Shown one piece after another: positions 17,599 to 26,693 of a stretch of 64,000 nt of DNA. The notes below the pieces were generated by a model, which was not told the DNA's origin, did not search any database, and was given only the letters and a program-made list of their open reading frames with translations. The position numbers and the translations under genes were made by a program. Source of the stretch: Niabella sp. (GTDB lineage Bacteria; Bacteroidota; Bacteroidia; Chitinophagales; Chitinophagaceae); NCBI GenBank assembly GCA_017744715.1, contig JAGIAT010000005.1:124001-188000 (forward strand), in the 5' to 3' direction. Position 1 is the first letter of the stretch. Each line of letters opens with the position of its first letter.

Positions 17599-18738
17599 AT
17601 GAGACCTTTATATATGGTTGATACGCATTCTCAGTATCATAAGATAAAACACCAGGTAGACAAGGCTGTATTGGATGTAATGGAAAGCACGGCCTTTATT
17701 AACGGTAAAGCCGTAAAGGAATTTGCCGGTAACCTGGCGGGTTATTTAGGCGTAAAACATGTGATCCCCTGTGCGAATGGTACCGATGCACTGCAGATTG
17801 CCCTGATGGCGCTGGGATTGCAGCCGGGCGATGAAGTGATTACGCCTTCCTTTACCTATATTGCCACCACTGAAGTAATTGCATTGCTGCGGTTAACCCC
17901 CGTTTTTGTGGAAGTAGACGCAAAAACATTTTGTATAGACCCGGCAGCCATTGAAAAAGCGATCACCCCCAAAACAAAAGCCATTGTTCCGGTACATTTA
18001 TATGGCCAGTCTGCCGATATGGAAGCCATTATGAAGATTGCAGAAAAATACAACCTGGCCGTGGTGGAAGACAATGCGCAGGCCATTGGTTGTGATTTTC
18101 ATTTTTCAGACGGAACTACAAAGAAAACGGGTACTATCGGGCATATTGGTTGTACGTCTTTTTATCCCAGCAAAAACCTGGGCGCTTTTGGCGATGGCGG
18201 GGCCATGTGCACCAATGATGACGTGCTGGCCGAAAAGCTGCGCATGATCGCCAACCACGGACAGAAGGAGCGCTACTATCATGAAGTGGTAGGCTGTAAC
18301 AGCCGGCTGGATAGTATGCAGGCGGCGATCCTGAATGTAAAGCTGGCTTACCTGGATGATTATTGCAAGGCGCGGCAGGAAGTAGCCGCTTACTATGATA
18401 AGGCATTTGAAACAACCGATAAGATCATTACGCCGTTTAAAGCGTCAAATTCGGAGCATGTGTATCATCAATATACCATTATACTGGAAGGCGTGAACCG
18501 GGATGCATTTAAAGCGCAGCTGGATGCAAAAGGAGTGCCCTCCATGATCTATTACCCGGTGCCGGCCCATAAGCAAAAGATGTTTGAACAATTTGGGGTA
18601 GGTGCGCTGGAGCTGCCGCTGACTTCCTATTTAACGGAACGTGTGATTTCGCTGCCTATCCACACAGAAATGGATGAAGAGCAGCTGAAGTTTATTACAG
18701 ACACCGTGTTGTCGGTTATCGAAAACAACGGTAACTGA
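17599..18738 (+). CDS. DegT/DnrJ/EryC1/StrS family sugar aminotransferase
   Basis: A PLP-dependent enzyme that turns a keto-sugar nucleotide into an amino sugar for surface polysaccharide. Visible family stretches are FINGKAVKEF, IPCANGTDALQIALMALGL, TPSFTYIATTEVI, VEDNAQAIG, the Schiff-base Lys 192 in SFYPSKNLGAFGDGG, and NSRLDSMQAAIL. 379 aa, full length, closest in gestalt to WbpE-type transaminases. rfbC and rfbD follow on the same strand, but a 175-nt gap with its own promoter box separates them, so a common pathway with dTDP-sugars is only a suggestion. Confidence 0.92.
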   Translation: MRPLYMVDTHSQYHKIKHQVDKAVLDVMESTAFINGKAVKEFAGNLAGYLGVKHVIPCANGTDALQIALMALGLQPGDEVITPSFTYIATTEVIALLRLTPVFVEVDAKTFCIDPAAIEKAITPKTKAIVPVHLYGQSADMEAIMKIAEKYNLAVVEDNAQAIGCDFHFSDGTTKKTGTIGHIGCTSFYPSKNLGAFGDGGAMCTNDDVLAEKLRMIANHGQKERYYHEVVGCNSRLDSMQAAILNVKLAYLDDYCKARQEVAAYYDKAFETTDKIITPFKASNSEHVYHQYTIILEGVNRDAFKAQLDAKGVPSMIYYPVPAHKQKMFEQFGVGALELPLTSYLTERVISLPIHTEMDEEQLKFITDTVLSVIENNGN

Positions 18739-18822
18739 TGTACACCAGACCGGAAAAACCTGCCGGAACCGGTGTGCCGGAAAAAGGTATTGTTCCTTAT
18801 CGGGGGTACACCCCTGAATCCT

Positions 18823-18830
18823 TATTTTTG
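18823..18830 (+). promoter_or_regulatory. Candidate -7 box TATTTTTG for rfbC-rfbD
   Basis: Exact TAnnTTTG match in the gap after the aminotransferase, 83 nt before the rfbC ATG. No good upstream TTTG box is present. Confidence 0.4.
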
Positions 18831-18913
18831 CGGATCACAGATGAAAATGCGATCGTTGCAGTGTTTAAAGCAATTGATCGGACCTCCATTAAACCGGAAT
18901 TATTTAGCTCACA

Positions 18914-19462
18914 ATGCCAATTATCAATACTCATATAGAAGACCTGTGGTTGTTTGAGCCCCGTGTTTTTGAAGATTCACGCGGACATTTTTTTGAAGCA
19001 TATAATCAATCTGTTTTTGAAGAAGCCGGTATCCATCACCGGTTTATACAGGACAACCAGTCGCACTCGGTATACGGAGTCATACGCGGGCTGCATTACC
19101 AGCTCAATCCCAATGCCCAGTGCAAACTGGTACGGGTGCTCCAGGGGCGCATCCTGGACGTGGCCGTGGATATGCGGAAGCATTCTGCCACCTATGGCAG
19201 CGTGTTTGCTGTGGAGTTGTCTGCAGAAAATAAAAAGCAATTGCTGGTGCCGCATGGGTTTGCACATGGGTTTTCGGTATTGAGCCCAACGGCAACGGTA
19301 CTTTATAAATGCGATGCATTTTATCATAAAGAAAGCGAAGGCGGCGTTATTTATAATGATGCCGATCTGGCTATTGACTGGCAGATACCGGAAGGAGAGC
19401 AGATTCTGTCCGAAAAGGACCTGGTGCTGCCCGCCTTCAAAGACGCTCAAAATAATTTTTAA
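18914..19462 (+). CDS. rfbC: dTDP-4-dehydrorhamnose 3,5-epimerase
   Basis: Third step of dTDP-L-rhamnose synthesis: epimerises dTDP-4-keto-6-deoxyglucose at C3 and C5. Cupin fold with family stretches VFEDSRGHFFEAYN, FIQDNQSHSVYGVIRGLHYQ (catalytic His in GLHYQ), KLVRVLQGRILDVAVDMRKHS and PHGFAHGF. 182 aa, full length. Only 2 nt separate it from rfbD, so the two are cotranscribed. Confidence 0.95.
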   Translation: MPIINTHIEDLWLFEPRVFEDSRGHFFEAYNQSVFEEAGIHHRFIQDNQSHSVYGVIRGLHYQLNPNAQCKLVRVLQGRILDVAVDMRKHSATYGSVFAVELSAENKKQLLVPHGFAHGFSVLSPTATVLYKCDAFYHKESEGGVIYNDADLAIDWQIPEGEQILSEKDLVLPAFKDAQNNF

Positions 19463-19464
19463 AA

Positions 19465-20334
19465 ATGCAAGAGCCTGTTAGAGTTTTAGTAACCGGAGCA
19501 AACGGCCAGCTGGCAAGCGAGCTCAGGGAACTGGCCGCCGCACATAGCCGGTTGAACGTTGATTTCGCCGGTCGCGATCGGCTGCCGGTTACGGATGAGG
19601 CAATGATTCAGCAGCACTTTCAGGCATTCCGGCCGGATTACTGCATCAATACGGCGGCTTATACGGCGGTTGATAAAGCGGAGGAACCGGGCGAAGCTGA
19701 AATTGCAGCAGCCACCAATGCTACGGCAGTGGGAGCGCTTGCCCGAGCCAGTGCCGCCTATGGGGCAAAACTCATCCATATTTCAACGGATTATGTTTTT
19801 GATGGAACCGCTTCCATACCTTACAAACCGGGAGACGCCACCCATCCGCTCAGCGTTTATGGGGCTACCAAGTTAAAAGGGGAGCAGCTGGCGCAGCAGT
19901 ATACAGACGCAGTTGTTATCCGCACAGCCTGGGTATATTCATCATTTGGGAAGAATTTTGTAAAAACAATGATGCGGCTGATGCAGGAGCGGCCGGCCAT
20001 CAACGTGGTGAACGACCAGTTTGGGGCGCCCACCTACGCAAGAGATCTGGCCAACGCTATTTTGGATATCATTGCTGCTGCCCGCTGGGTGCCGGGAACC
20101 TATCATTATACCAATGAGGGGGTGATCAGCTGGTACGACTTTGCAACTGCCATCAAAGAAGCGATCCATAGCCCCTGTATCGTAAGCCCCATTCCGTCTG
20201 AAGCGTATCCTACGCCTGCAAAACGGCCTGCTTACTCGGTTTTAGACACTACTTTAATAAAAGAAATCTATAAAGTGCGTACACCCTACTGGTTGGATAG
20301 TTTAACAGAATGTATTAAAATACTCACCCGGTGA
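19465..20334 (+). CDS. rfbD: dTDP-4-dehydrorhamnose reductase
   Basis: Last step of dTDP-L-rhamnose synthesis: NAD(P)H-dependent reduction at C4. Short-chain dehydrogenase of the extended type: nucleotide motif GANGQLASEL near residue 12, NTAAYTAVDKAE, HISTDYVFDG, and catalytic YGATKLKGEQ (Tyr-x-x-x-Lys), then VIRTAWVYSSFGKNFVKTM and DQFGAPTYARDLA. 289 aa, full length. The first two pathway genes (rfbA, rfbB) are not in the window. Confidence 0.95.
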   Translation: MQEPVRVLVTGANGQLASELRELAAAHSRLNVDFAGRDRLPVTDEAMIQQHFQAFRPDYCINTAAYTAVDKAEEPGEAEIAAATNATAVGALARASAAYGAKLIHISTDYVFDGTASIPYKPGDATHPLSVYGATKLKGEQLAQQYTDAVVIRTAWVYSSFGKNFVKTMMRLMQERPAINVVNDQFGAPTYARDLANAILDIIAAARWVPGTYHYTNEGVISWYDFATAIKEAIHSPCIVSPIPSEAYPTPAKRPAYSVLDTTLIKEIYKVRTPYWLDSLTECIKILTR

Positions 20335-20433
20335 GATTATTTTGCATAAAAGCTTGTGCCTGTTAGTACTTCTTAACCGGAATGCAATTTATTTTTAATA
20401 TTATGCAAATAACGCGCCTTCCGTTTCGTAACA

Positions 20434-20464
20434 TTTGTTAACGTTTTTTGTTTATATAAATTTG
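20434..20464 (+). promoter_or_regulatory. Bacteroidota-type promoter (TTTG-N19-TAAATTTG) for the DsbD-like gene
   Basis: TTTG at 20434-20437 and TAAATTTG at 20457-20464 have exactly 19 nt between them, the consensus spacing. The ATG follows 26 nt later. With the site at 3075-3105 this is the clearest promoter in the window. Confidence 0.7.
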
Positions 20465-20490
20465 CTGATCTTACCATTAAACAAAAATGT

Positions 20491-22530
20491 ATGAAGCGGA
20501 TCTTATTGGCCTTCCCTCTTTTTTTTCTCTTTTTACTGGCAGCCGCGCAGGATAGCTCTAAAGTGACCTTTTCCTACGCGCAGCAGCAAACCGGCGAAAA
20601 TGAAATCCGTTTGACCATTACCGCCCATGTAAACGGGGCAGATGTAAAGCTGTTTGGGCTTCAAACACCTCAATATAAGGATGCGTTTTCAGCAGTTGTT
20701 TTCGACAGCGCGGCTGCACCCTATTTAAAAGACAGTATCGTTCAAAAGGGAAATCTTATTTCCCAAACGGATCCGGTGCTCAATGCACCTGTTTTGTTTT
20801 CAAAAGATTCCATACAATGGATACAGGCCGTAACGGTGAAAAAAGGCGATAGTGCGGTTATTAAAGGAAACATTACCTATATGTACCTGGCGGGCGATGC
20901 GTTTGCCTCTTTCGAGGAGCCGTTTAAATTTTATGTAAAGAACGGGGATGCCGCAGGAATGACCGCAACGGGTACAAAAGATGCAGGTGGCAACAAATCG
21001 CTGCTCTGGATTTTTTTAACGGCTTTTGCCGGTGGATTACTGGCATTGCTGACCCCCTGTATTTATTCAATGATACCGGTTACGGTAAGTTTTTTTACCA
21101 AGCGAAGCAAAACAAGAGAAGAGGGGATGAGGAATGCGATTATGTACTCGCTCTCCATTATTATCATATTTACTTTGCTGGGTTTTTTGATCACGCTTAT
21201 TTTTGGCCCGGCGGCATTAAACAATCTTGCAACAAACTGGATCGCCAACATTATTTTCTTTGTTCTTTTTCTGGTTTTCGGTATTTCCTTTTTGGGAGCT
21301 TTTGAAATTGCACTGCCAAGCTCCTGGTCTACCAAAGCCGATAGTAAGGCCGGAACCGGAAGTTTCCTGGGCATCTTTTTCATGGCACTCACCCTGGTCA
21401 TTGTTTCATTTTCCTGTACAGGCCCCATCATTGGTAACCTGTTGGTAGTAGCTTCCAGGGGTAACTATTTTGGGCCATTGGTAGGGATGTTTGGTTTTTC
21501 ATTGGCGTTGGCCCTTCCCTTTGCACTGTTTGCTTTCTTTCCAAGTAAGCTAAATGTATTGGGTAAAGCGGGTGGCTGGCTCAACGCGATTAAAGTAACG
21601 CTTGGGTTCCTGGAGCTGGCGCTGGCCCTTAAATTTCTTTCCAATGCCGACCTGGCCAAGAACTGGCGGATCCTGGACCGTGAAATATTTATTGCACTGT
21701 GGGTAGTAATTTTCCTGCTGCTGGGCCTGTATTTATTAGGAAAACTAAAATTCAGGCACGATGATGAGCTGCCCAAAAATGATTTTGGCCTTCCGTACCT
21801 CACCGTAACCCGGTTATCATTTGCGATCGCTTCTTTCTTTATGGTGGTATACCTCGTTCCCGGATTATTTGGTGCGCCTTTGAAAGGATTGGGTGCGTTT
21901 TTGCCACCGATGGGTACCCAGGATTTCAACGCCGATGACCTGCCCTCAGGAGCCGATCTCAGGTCCCTTGGCAGGGGCACCGGGGGGCGAAACGATACCG
22001 CTCATTTTGAAGACGGCTTACCGGCCCCTGTTAAATATGCCGCCGTTATGAAAAAGCATGAGCCCAGTGTTGCCGTTAACAACGGACTGGTGACTTACTT
22101 TGACTACAAAGAGGCATTGGAGATAGCGAGAAAAATAAAAAGGCCGCTGATGCTGGACTTTACGGGCATCAATTGTAATAATTGCCGGAAAATGGAAGCC
22201 CAGGTATGGAGCGACCCGGATGTGATGAAGTTACTCAAGGATGAATTTGTGGTTGTTTCTTTATATGTGGATGCGCATAGTGATGTAGATATTCCGCAGG
22301 CGGAGCAATATTATTCCAGGGATCTGGGTAAACAGGTTGAAACGCTGGGAGATCTGAGCACGGACATCCAGGTAGCGCGTTTTGGTTCAAATACGCAGCC
22401 GTTTTACTTCTTTCTGGATGGAAAAGAAGAACGGCTGGCTCCCGAAGGATATCCTTATGATCCATCGGTAAGTAAATTTAAAGCCCACCTGGAAAAGGTG
22501 ATTGCGGAGTATAAAAAAAGAAGCTCCTGA
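20491..22530 (+). CDS. DsbD-like thiol-disulfide interchange protein (CcdA membrane domain plus thioredoxin)
   Basis: Moves electrons from cytoplasmic thioredoxin across the inner membrane to periplasmic thiols, supporting cytochrome c assembly and disulfide repair. Domains in order: signal peptide (1-19); N-terminal DsbD-alpha-like beta domain (about 25-155); CcdA-type membrane domain (about 168-470) with redox Cys 190 in LTPCIYSMIP and Cys 309 in SCTGP; C-terminal thioredoxin domain with C562-x-x-C565 in GINCNNCRKM. 679 aa, as in Bacteroidota DsbD. Single gene. It would complement the ccm genes at 13-14.8 kb. Confidence 0.93.
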   Translation: MKRILLAFPLFFLFLLAAAQDSSKVTFSYAQQQTGENEIRLTITAHVNGADVKLFGLQTPQYKDAFSAVVFDSAAAPYLKDSIVQKGNLISQTDPVLNAPVLFSKDSIQWIQAVTVKKGDSAVIKGNITYMYLAGDAFASFEEPFKFYVKNGDAAGMTATGTKDAGGNKSLLWIFLTAFAGGLLALLTPCIYSMIPVTVSFFTKRSKTREEGMRNAIMYSLSIIIIFTLLGFLITLIFGPAALNNLATNWIANIIFFVLFLVFGISFLGAFEIALPSSWSTKADSKAGTGSFLGIFFMALTLVIVSFSCTGPIIGNLLVVASRGNYFGPLVGMFGFSLALALPFALFAFFPSKLNVLGKAGGWLNAIKVTLGFLELALALKFLSNADLAKNWRILDREIFIALWVVIFLLLGLYLLGKLKFRHDDELPKNDFGLPYLTVTRLSFAIASFFMVVYLVPGLFGAPLKGLGAFLPPMGTQDFNADDLPSGADLRSLGRGTGGRNDTAHFEDGLPAPVKYAAVMKKHEPSVAVNNGLVTYFDYKEALEIARKIKRPLMLDFTGINCNNCRKMEAQVWSDPDVMKLLKDEFVVVSLYVDAHSDVDIPQAEQYYSRDLGKQVETLGDLSTDIQVARFGSNTQPFYFFLDGKEERLAPEGYPYDPSVSKFKAHLEKVIAEYKKRSS

Positions 22531-22654
22531 AGCCGCAGTAAGAAATTATTGGTATATTAACGTTGCTCGGGGGAAGAACATATAACCATCCGGCCCGTAG
22601 TGCCGCGGTATTACCGGTAAATAAAATTTTTAAATCAGCAACAGCGTAGTCATT

Positions 22655-23074
22655 ATGGACGACAAATTATATAACGAGCATGAAATGCGGTTCCATACCC
22701 GTAAATGGGTGAAACCGGAAGATCTCAATCCAAATCAATCGCTGTTTGGTGGGCGGCTTCTGCAATGGATTGATGAAGAAGCCGCTTTATATGCCATCAT
22801 CCAGCTGGAGAATACCCATGTGGTGACCAAGTTTATCTCCGAGATCAATTTCATAGCTGCTCCGCGCCAGGGCGATATTATTGAGATCGGTATTGTGGCT
22901 ACCCATTTCGGGAACACATCCCTTACGCTTCGTTGTGAAGTAAGAAATAAAATGACCCATGAACCCATTCTTTCCATTGACCGGATGGTTTTTGTAAACC
23001 TCGATAAAAACGGTAAACCGGCGCCGCATGGTAAAACCGCCATTACCTTTGTGGCCGAACGATTGCTGAAATAG
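22655..23074 (+). CDS. Acyl-CoA thioesterase (hotdog fold, YciA/BACH-like)
   Basis: Hydrolyses acyl-CoA esters in the cytoplasm; chain-length preference unknown. The 139-aa protein has the family start RKWVKPEDLNPNQSLFGGRLLQWIDEEAA with the active-site helix Asp, then the GDIIEIGIVATHFGNTSLTLRCEV strand pair (split into parts) and DRMVFVNLDKNGKPAPH. One hotdog domain, so it should act as an oligomer. Standalone, 124 nt after the DsbD-like gene. Confidence 0.88.
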   Translation: MDDKLYNEHEMRFHTRKWVKPEDLNPNQSLFGGRLLQWIDEEAALYAIIQLENTHVVTKFISEINFIAAPRQGDIIEIGIVATHFGNTSLTLRCEVRNKMTHEPILSIDRMVFVNLDKNGKPAPHGKTAITFVAERLLK

Positions 23075-23123
23075 ATATCCCGGCTCCGGTATCCGGCGTG
23101 GAGTTGCTTTAAAAAGAATGCAT

Positions 23124-24092
23124 ATGAAAAAAAAGATATTGCTGCTGGTATGGATCCTTACAACAGCGGTTGTACACGGACAGGAACCATATTCCGGTAA
23201 CCCGCTGTTCCCCGGCTGGTATGCCGATCCGGAAGGCGTGATCTTTAACAAGACCTACTGGATCTTTCCCACGTTTTCTGCACCGTATCATAAGCAGGTA
23301 TTTATGGACGCATTTTCTTCCAAAGACCTGGTGCACTGGAAAAAGCATGAACGGATCCTGGATACCGCTAACGTAAAGTGGGCGCGGCGGGCACTTTGGG
23401 CACCGGCTATTGTAAAAAAGCAGAACCGGTACTTTTTGTTTTTTGGAGCCAATGATATTCAGAATGATCAGCAAACCGGCGGCATTGGTGTTGCCGTGGC
23501 ATCAAAACCTGAAGGGCCGTTTAAGGATTACCTCGGTCATCCGCTGGTAGACCGGTTTCACAACGGCGCGCAGCCCATTGATCAGTTTGTATTTAAAGAT
23601 AAGGATGGTGCTTATTACCTCATTTACGGAGGATGGAGGCATTGTAATATTGCGCGTTTGAAAGATGATTTTACCGGGTTTATACCCTTTAAGGATGGCA
23701 GCACATTTAAAGAGATTACACCGGAAAAATATGTAGAAGGTCCGGTGATGTTTATCCGTAACGGTAAGTATTATTTTATGTGGTCCGAGGGTGGATGGAC
23801 CGGTCCGGATTACAGCGTGGCCTATGCCGTAGCCGATACTCCGCTGGGACCATTCAAACGGGTGGGAAAGATATTACAACAGGATCCGGGCATCGCAACC
23901 GGGGCGGGCCATCATTCGGTGATACAAATCCCGGGAAAGGATGAATGGTATATCATCTACCATCGCCGCCCGCTTACAGAAAAAGACGGCAATTCCCGCG
24001 AAACCTGTATCGAACATCTTTATTTCAATAAAGACGGAACCATACAACCGGTTGTATTAACCAAAAAGGGCGTGCTCCGGCGCCCGCTCTGA
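23124..24092 (+). CDS. Glycoside hydrolase family 43 protein, exported
   Basis: Likely an alpha-L-arabinofuranosidase or beta-xylosidase. Signal peptide (about residues 1-19, ending VVHGQ) then a five-bladed propeller with the GH43 catalytic triad in place: the base Asp in WYADPEG, the pKa-modulating Asp near DQFVFKDKDG, and the acid Glu in YVEGPVMF. WAPAIVKKQNRYFLFF is another family stretch. 322 aa, a single catalytic domain with no carbohydrate-binding module. It lies directly upstream of the arabinose genes, which favours arabinose release. An ATG 6 nt upstream is an alternative start. Confidence 0.88.
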   Translation: MKKKILLLVWILTTAVVHGQEPYSGNPLFPGWYADPEGVIFNKTYWIFPTFSAPYHKQVFMDAFSSKDLVHWKKHERILDTANVKWARRALWAPAIVKKQNRYFLFFGANDIQNDQQTGGIGVAVASKPEGPFKDYLGHPLVDRFHNGAQPIDQFVFKDKDGAYYLIYGGWRHCNIARLKDDFTGFIPFKDGSTFKEITPEKYVEGPVMFIRNGKYYFMWSEGGWTGPDYSVAYAVADTPLGPFKRVGKILQQDPGIATGAGHHSVIQIPGKDEWYIIYHRRPLTEKDGNSRETCIEHLYFNKDGTIQPVVLTKKGVLRRPL

Positions 24093-24286
24093 TTTATTTT
24101 TATCCGGAAGGAACCACACATTGTTCTGCTGTTCCGGACCATCGGCTATTCGGTATCAATGCAACCGCCGGATGATCATCAGCATGCCTGTTCTTACCGG
24201 ATGAACGCTTTACAGAACAGCCGGCGTTGACGGGTACAAACAAACTCCGGATTTCTGTGTATCTTACATGCTGAAACGTTAAAGCA

Positions 24287-24943
24287 ATGAACTACCAAGC
24301 ATTTATTTTTGATCTGAACGGAACCATTATCGATGATATGGCCTTTCATGAAGAAGCCTGGTTCCGGATCCTGAACCAGGAATTGGGGGCGGGTATGAGC
24401 CGCGAGGAAGTCAATGGACACATGTATGGCAAAAACAGCGAACTGCTCGACCGTATTTTTGGCCCGGAACGGTTTACGGAGGCCGAAAAACACGCGCTTT
24501 CCCGGCGCAAGGAGGAACTTTACCAGGAGGCGTATCTTCCGCATTTAACCTTATTGCCCGGGCTCCGCAACTTTTTGGAGGCTGCGGCCGCAAAAGGCAT
24601 TCCCATGGCGATTGGTACAGCGGCCATCCCGTTCAATGTTGATTTTGTGCTGGACCGCCTGGGCATCCGGGCTTATTTTAAGGCACTGGTAACTGCCGAT
24701 GATGTACGGAAAAGCAAGCCTGATCCTGAAACCTTCCTTAGCTGCGCCCGGTTGTTGCAGGTGGCGCCTGCCGGCTGCCTGGTATTTGAGGATGCCCCAA
24801 AAGGGGCAGAAGCCGCTGCAAATGCGGGAATGGATGCGGTCATTCTTACCACCGGGCACGGCCCGGAACAATTCGGGCAGCAGGAAAACATCCTGTTTTT
24901 TGCACCGGATTATACAGATGACAAACTGTTGGCACTTGTGTAA
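24287..24943 (+). CDS. HAD family phosphatase / beta-phosphoglucomutase-like, with Asn in motif I
   Basis: A 218-aa subclass IA haloacid-dehalogenase protein with an alpha-helical cap (about residues 16-85). Motif I reads FDLNGT: nucleophile D9 is present but the general acid/base Asp two residues later is Asn 11. Motif II (IGTAA), Lys in KSKPDPETF and motif III (VFEDAPKGAEAA) are in place. It sits between GH43 and araB, separated from araB by the candidate operator. A role in sugar-phosphate removal in the arabinose locus is inferred from position only. Confidence 0.85.
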   Translation: MNYQAFIFDLNGTIIDDMAFHEEAWFRILNQELGAGMSREEVNGHMYGKNSELLDRIFGPERFTEAEKHALSRRKEELYQEAYLPHLTLLPGLRNFLEAAAAKGIPMAIGTAAIPFNVDFVLDRLGIRAYFKALVTADDVRKSKPDPETFLSCARLLQVAPAGCLVFEDAPKGAEAAANAGMDAVILTTGHGPEQFGQQENILFFAPDYTDDKLLALV

Positions 24944-24954
24944 ACCATTTGAAA

Positions 24955-24993
24955 AATAATTGTACTTTCTACAATTATTGAAAATAAATTGTA
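24955..24993 (+). promoter_or_regulatory. Palindromic candidate operator upstream of araB
   Basis: A perfect inverted repeat AATAATTGTA (24955-24964) and TACAATTATT (24970-24979) with a 5-nt spacer is followed by a third imperfect copy AATAAATTGTA (24983-24993). It starts 12 nt after the HAD stop codon and ends 28 nt before the araB ATG. Symmetry and position suggest a transcription-factor site controlling the arabinose genes. No regulator gene is present nearby. Confidence 0.55.
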
Positions 24994-25020
24994 TTTTTAA
25001 CTTTTAAACGATCGTAGTCA

Positions 25021-26691
25021 ATGAAAGAAGCATACGTAATCGGGGTGGATTTTGGTACAGATTCTGTTCGCTCCGTTATTGTGAATGCATTAAACGGCGA
25101 AGAAATGGCAGCCGCCGTATTTCAATACCCCCGCTGGAAACAAGGGCTGTATTGTGTACCTTCAAAAAACCAGTTCCGGCAACATCCGCTGGACTATATT
25201 GAGGGGTTGGAGGCCACTGTAAAAGATTGCGTTCAAAAGGCCGGCCCGGCTGTTGCTGCGCTCATCAGGGGCATTTCCATTGATACTACCGGATCAACCC
25301 CGGCAGCCGTTGATCAGAAAGGACAACCCCTGGCATTGTCTCCGGAATTTGCAGACAATCCCAACGCGATGTTTGTGCTCTGGAAGGATCATACCGCCAC
25401 TGCTGAGGCGGCAGCCATTAATAAACATGCCGCGCGCTTCGAAACCAATTTTCTCCAGTATGTAGGGGGCATTTATTCCAGTGAATGGTACTGGGCAAAA
25501 CTGTTACATATTTTTAAAACAGACGCAGCGGTGCGCGCGCATACCGTTAGTTGGGTAGAGCATGCAGACTGGCTGCCCTTCCTGCTTACCGGGGGGAACG
25601 ATATACAGCAATTGAAAAGAGGCGTGTGTACCGCAGGACATAAGGCCTTGTGGTCGGAAGCCTTTGGAGGCTTTCCGCCCAATGATTTTTTTGCAACACT
25701 CGATCCGGTGCTGGACGGGTTCGTAGCCCATCTGCCGGCAAAGACCTATGCGGCAGACCAGGCTGCAGGCACACTCTGTGCGGAGTGGGCTGCGCGGCTG
25801 GGATTGAGTACTGCAGTGGTGGTAGGAATTGGTGCCATGGATGCGCATATGGGTGCTGTTGGCGGACAAATAGAACCGTATCATTTAAGCAAGGTAATGG
25901 GAACCTCTACCTGCGATATGCTGGTGGTACCTCCGGAAGATCTTTCCGGAAATAAAACGGTAAAGGGTATTTGCGGGCAGGTAACCGGATCGGTGATCCC
26001 GGGTATGATTGGCCTGGAAGCCGGGCAAAGCGCTTTTGGAGATGCGTATGCCTGGTTGAAAAATGTACTGGCCTGGCCGCTGCAGTTGTTAAAAGAAAGC
26101 AGCGGATTGGATGCGTCTGTCTCAGCTGCACTGGCAGATGAAGTGGAAAGCCGGATATTACCGGCACTGGCCGCGGCCGCAGCGGCATTGCCCCTGGAAC
26201 CAACGGATCTCTTTGCGATTGACTGGCTGAACGGGCGCCGGACACCGGATGCCAACCAGCTGTTACACGGCGCGTTAACAGGACTTGGATTGGGAAGCGA
26301 TGCGCCAAGGATCTTCAAAGCCCTGGTAGAAGCTACCTGTTTTGGTGCCAAAGCGATTGTAGATCGTTTTGAAGAAGAAGGCGTGCCCATAAAGGGACTG
26401 ATTGGTGTAGGCGGCGTAGCAAGGAAATCGGCCTATATCATGCAGGTAATGGCCGATGTGATGAATATGCCGATCCGCATTCACCGTTCGGAGCAAACCT
26501 GTGCCATCGGTGCCGCCATGTTTGCTGCAACGGTTGCAGGCATTTACCCAACGGTAGCAACGGCCATGCAGGCCATGGGGCAGGGGTTCGACAAAGAGTA
26601 TTTCCCGGATCCCGAGCGGCATGCCTATTATAAAGAACGGATGGAAACCTATAAAAAGATAGGTGCCTTTTTAGAACATAATAATTTGTAA
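25021..26691 (+). CDS. araB: Ribulokinase
   Basis: Phosphorylates L-ribulose to L-ribulose 5-phosphate in arabinose catabolism. FGGY-family kinase fold: N-terminal IGVDFGTDSVRSVIV phosphate loop, SIDTTGSTPAAVD, the central VVGIGAMDAHMGAVGG, MGTSTCDM, and C-terminal LIGVGGVARKSAYIMQVMADVMNMPI. 556 aa, full length. First gene of araB-araD-araA with a 2-nt gap to araD, and with the palindrome at 24955-24993 just upstream. Confidence 0.96.
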   Translation: MKEAYVIGVDFGTDSVRSVIVNALNGEEMAAAVFQYPRWKQGLYCVPSKNQFRQHPLDYIEGLEATVKDCVQKAGPAVAALIRGISIDTTGSTPAAVDQKGQPLALSPEFADNPNAMFVLWKDHTATAEAAAINKHAARFETNFLQYVGGIYSSEWYWAKLLHIFKTDAAVRAHTVSWVEHADWLPFLLTGGNDIQQLKRGVCTAGHKALWSEAFGGFPPNDFFATLDPVLDGFVAHLPAKTYAADQAAGTLCAEWAARLGLSTAVVVGIGAMDAHMGAVGGQIEPYHLSKVMGTSTCDMLVVPPEDLSGNKTVKGICGQVTGSVIPGMIGLEAGQSAFGDAYAWLKNVLAWPLQLLKESSGLDASVSAALADEVESRILPALAAAAAALPLEPTDLFAIDWLNGRRTPDANQLLHGALTGLGLGSDAPRIFKALVEATCFGAKAIVDRFEEEGVPIKGLIGVGGVARKSAYIMQVMADVMNMPIRIHRSEQTCAIGAAMFAATVAGIYPTVATAMQAMGQGFDKEYFPDPERHAYYKERMETYKKIGAFLEHNNL

Positions 26692-26693
26692 CA

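Noticed and set aside
18738..18938. 66-codon open frame between the aminotransferase and rfbC
   Set aside because: It overlaps the rfbC start by 25 nt, contains the candidate rfbC promoter box, and its product shows no recognisable pattern.
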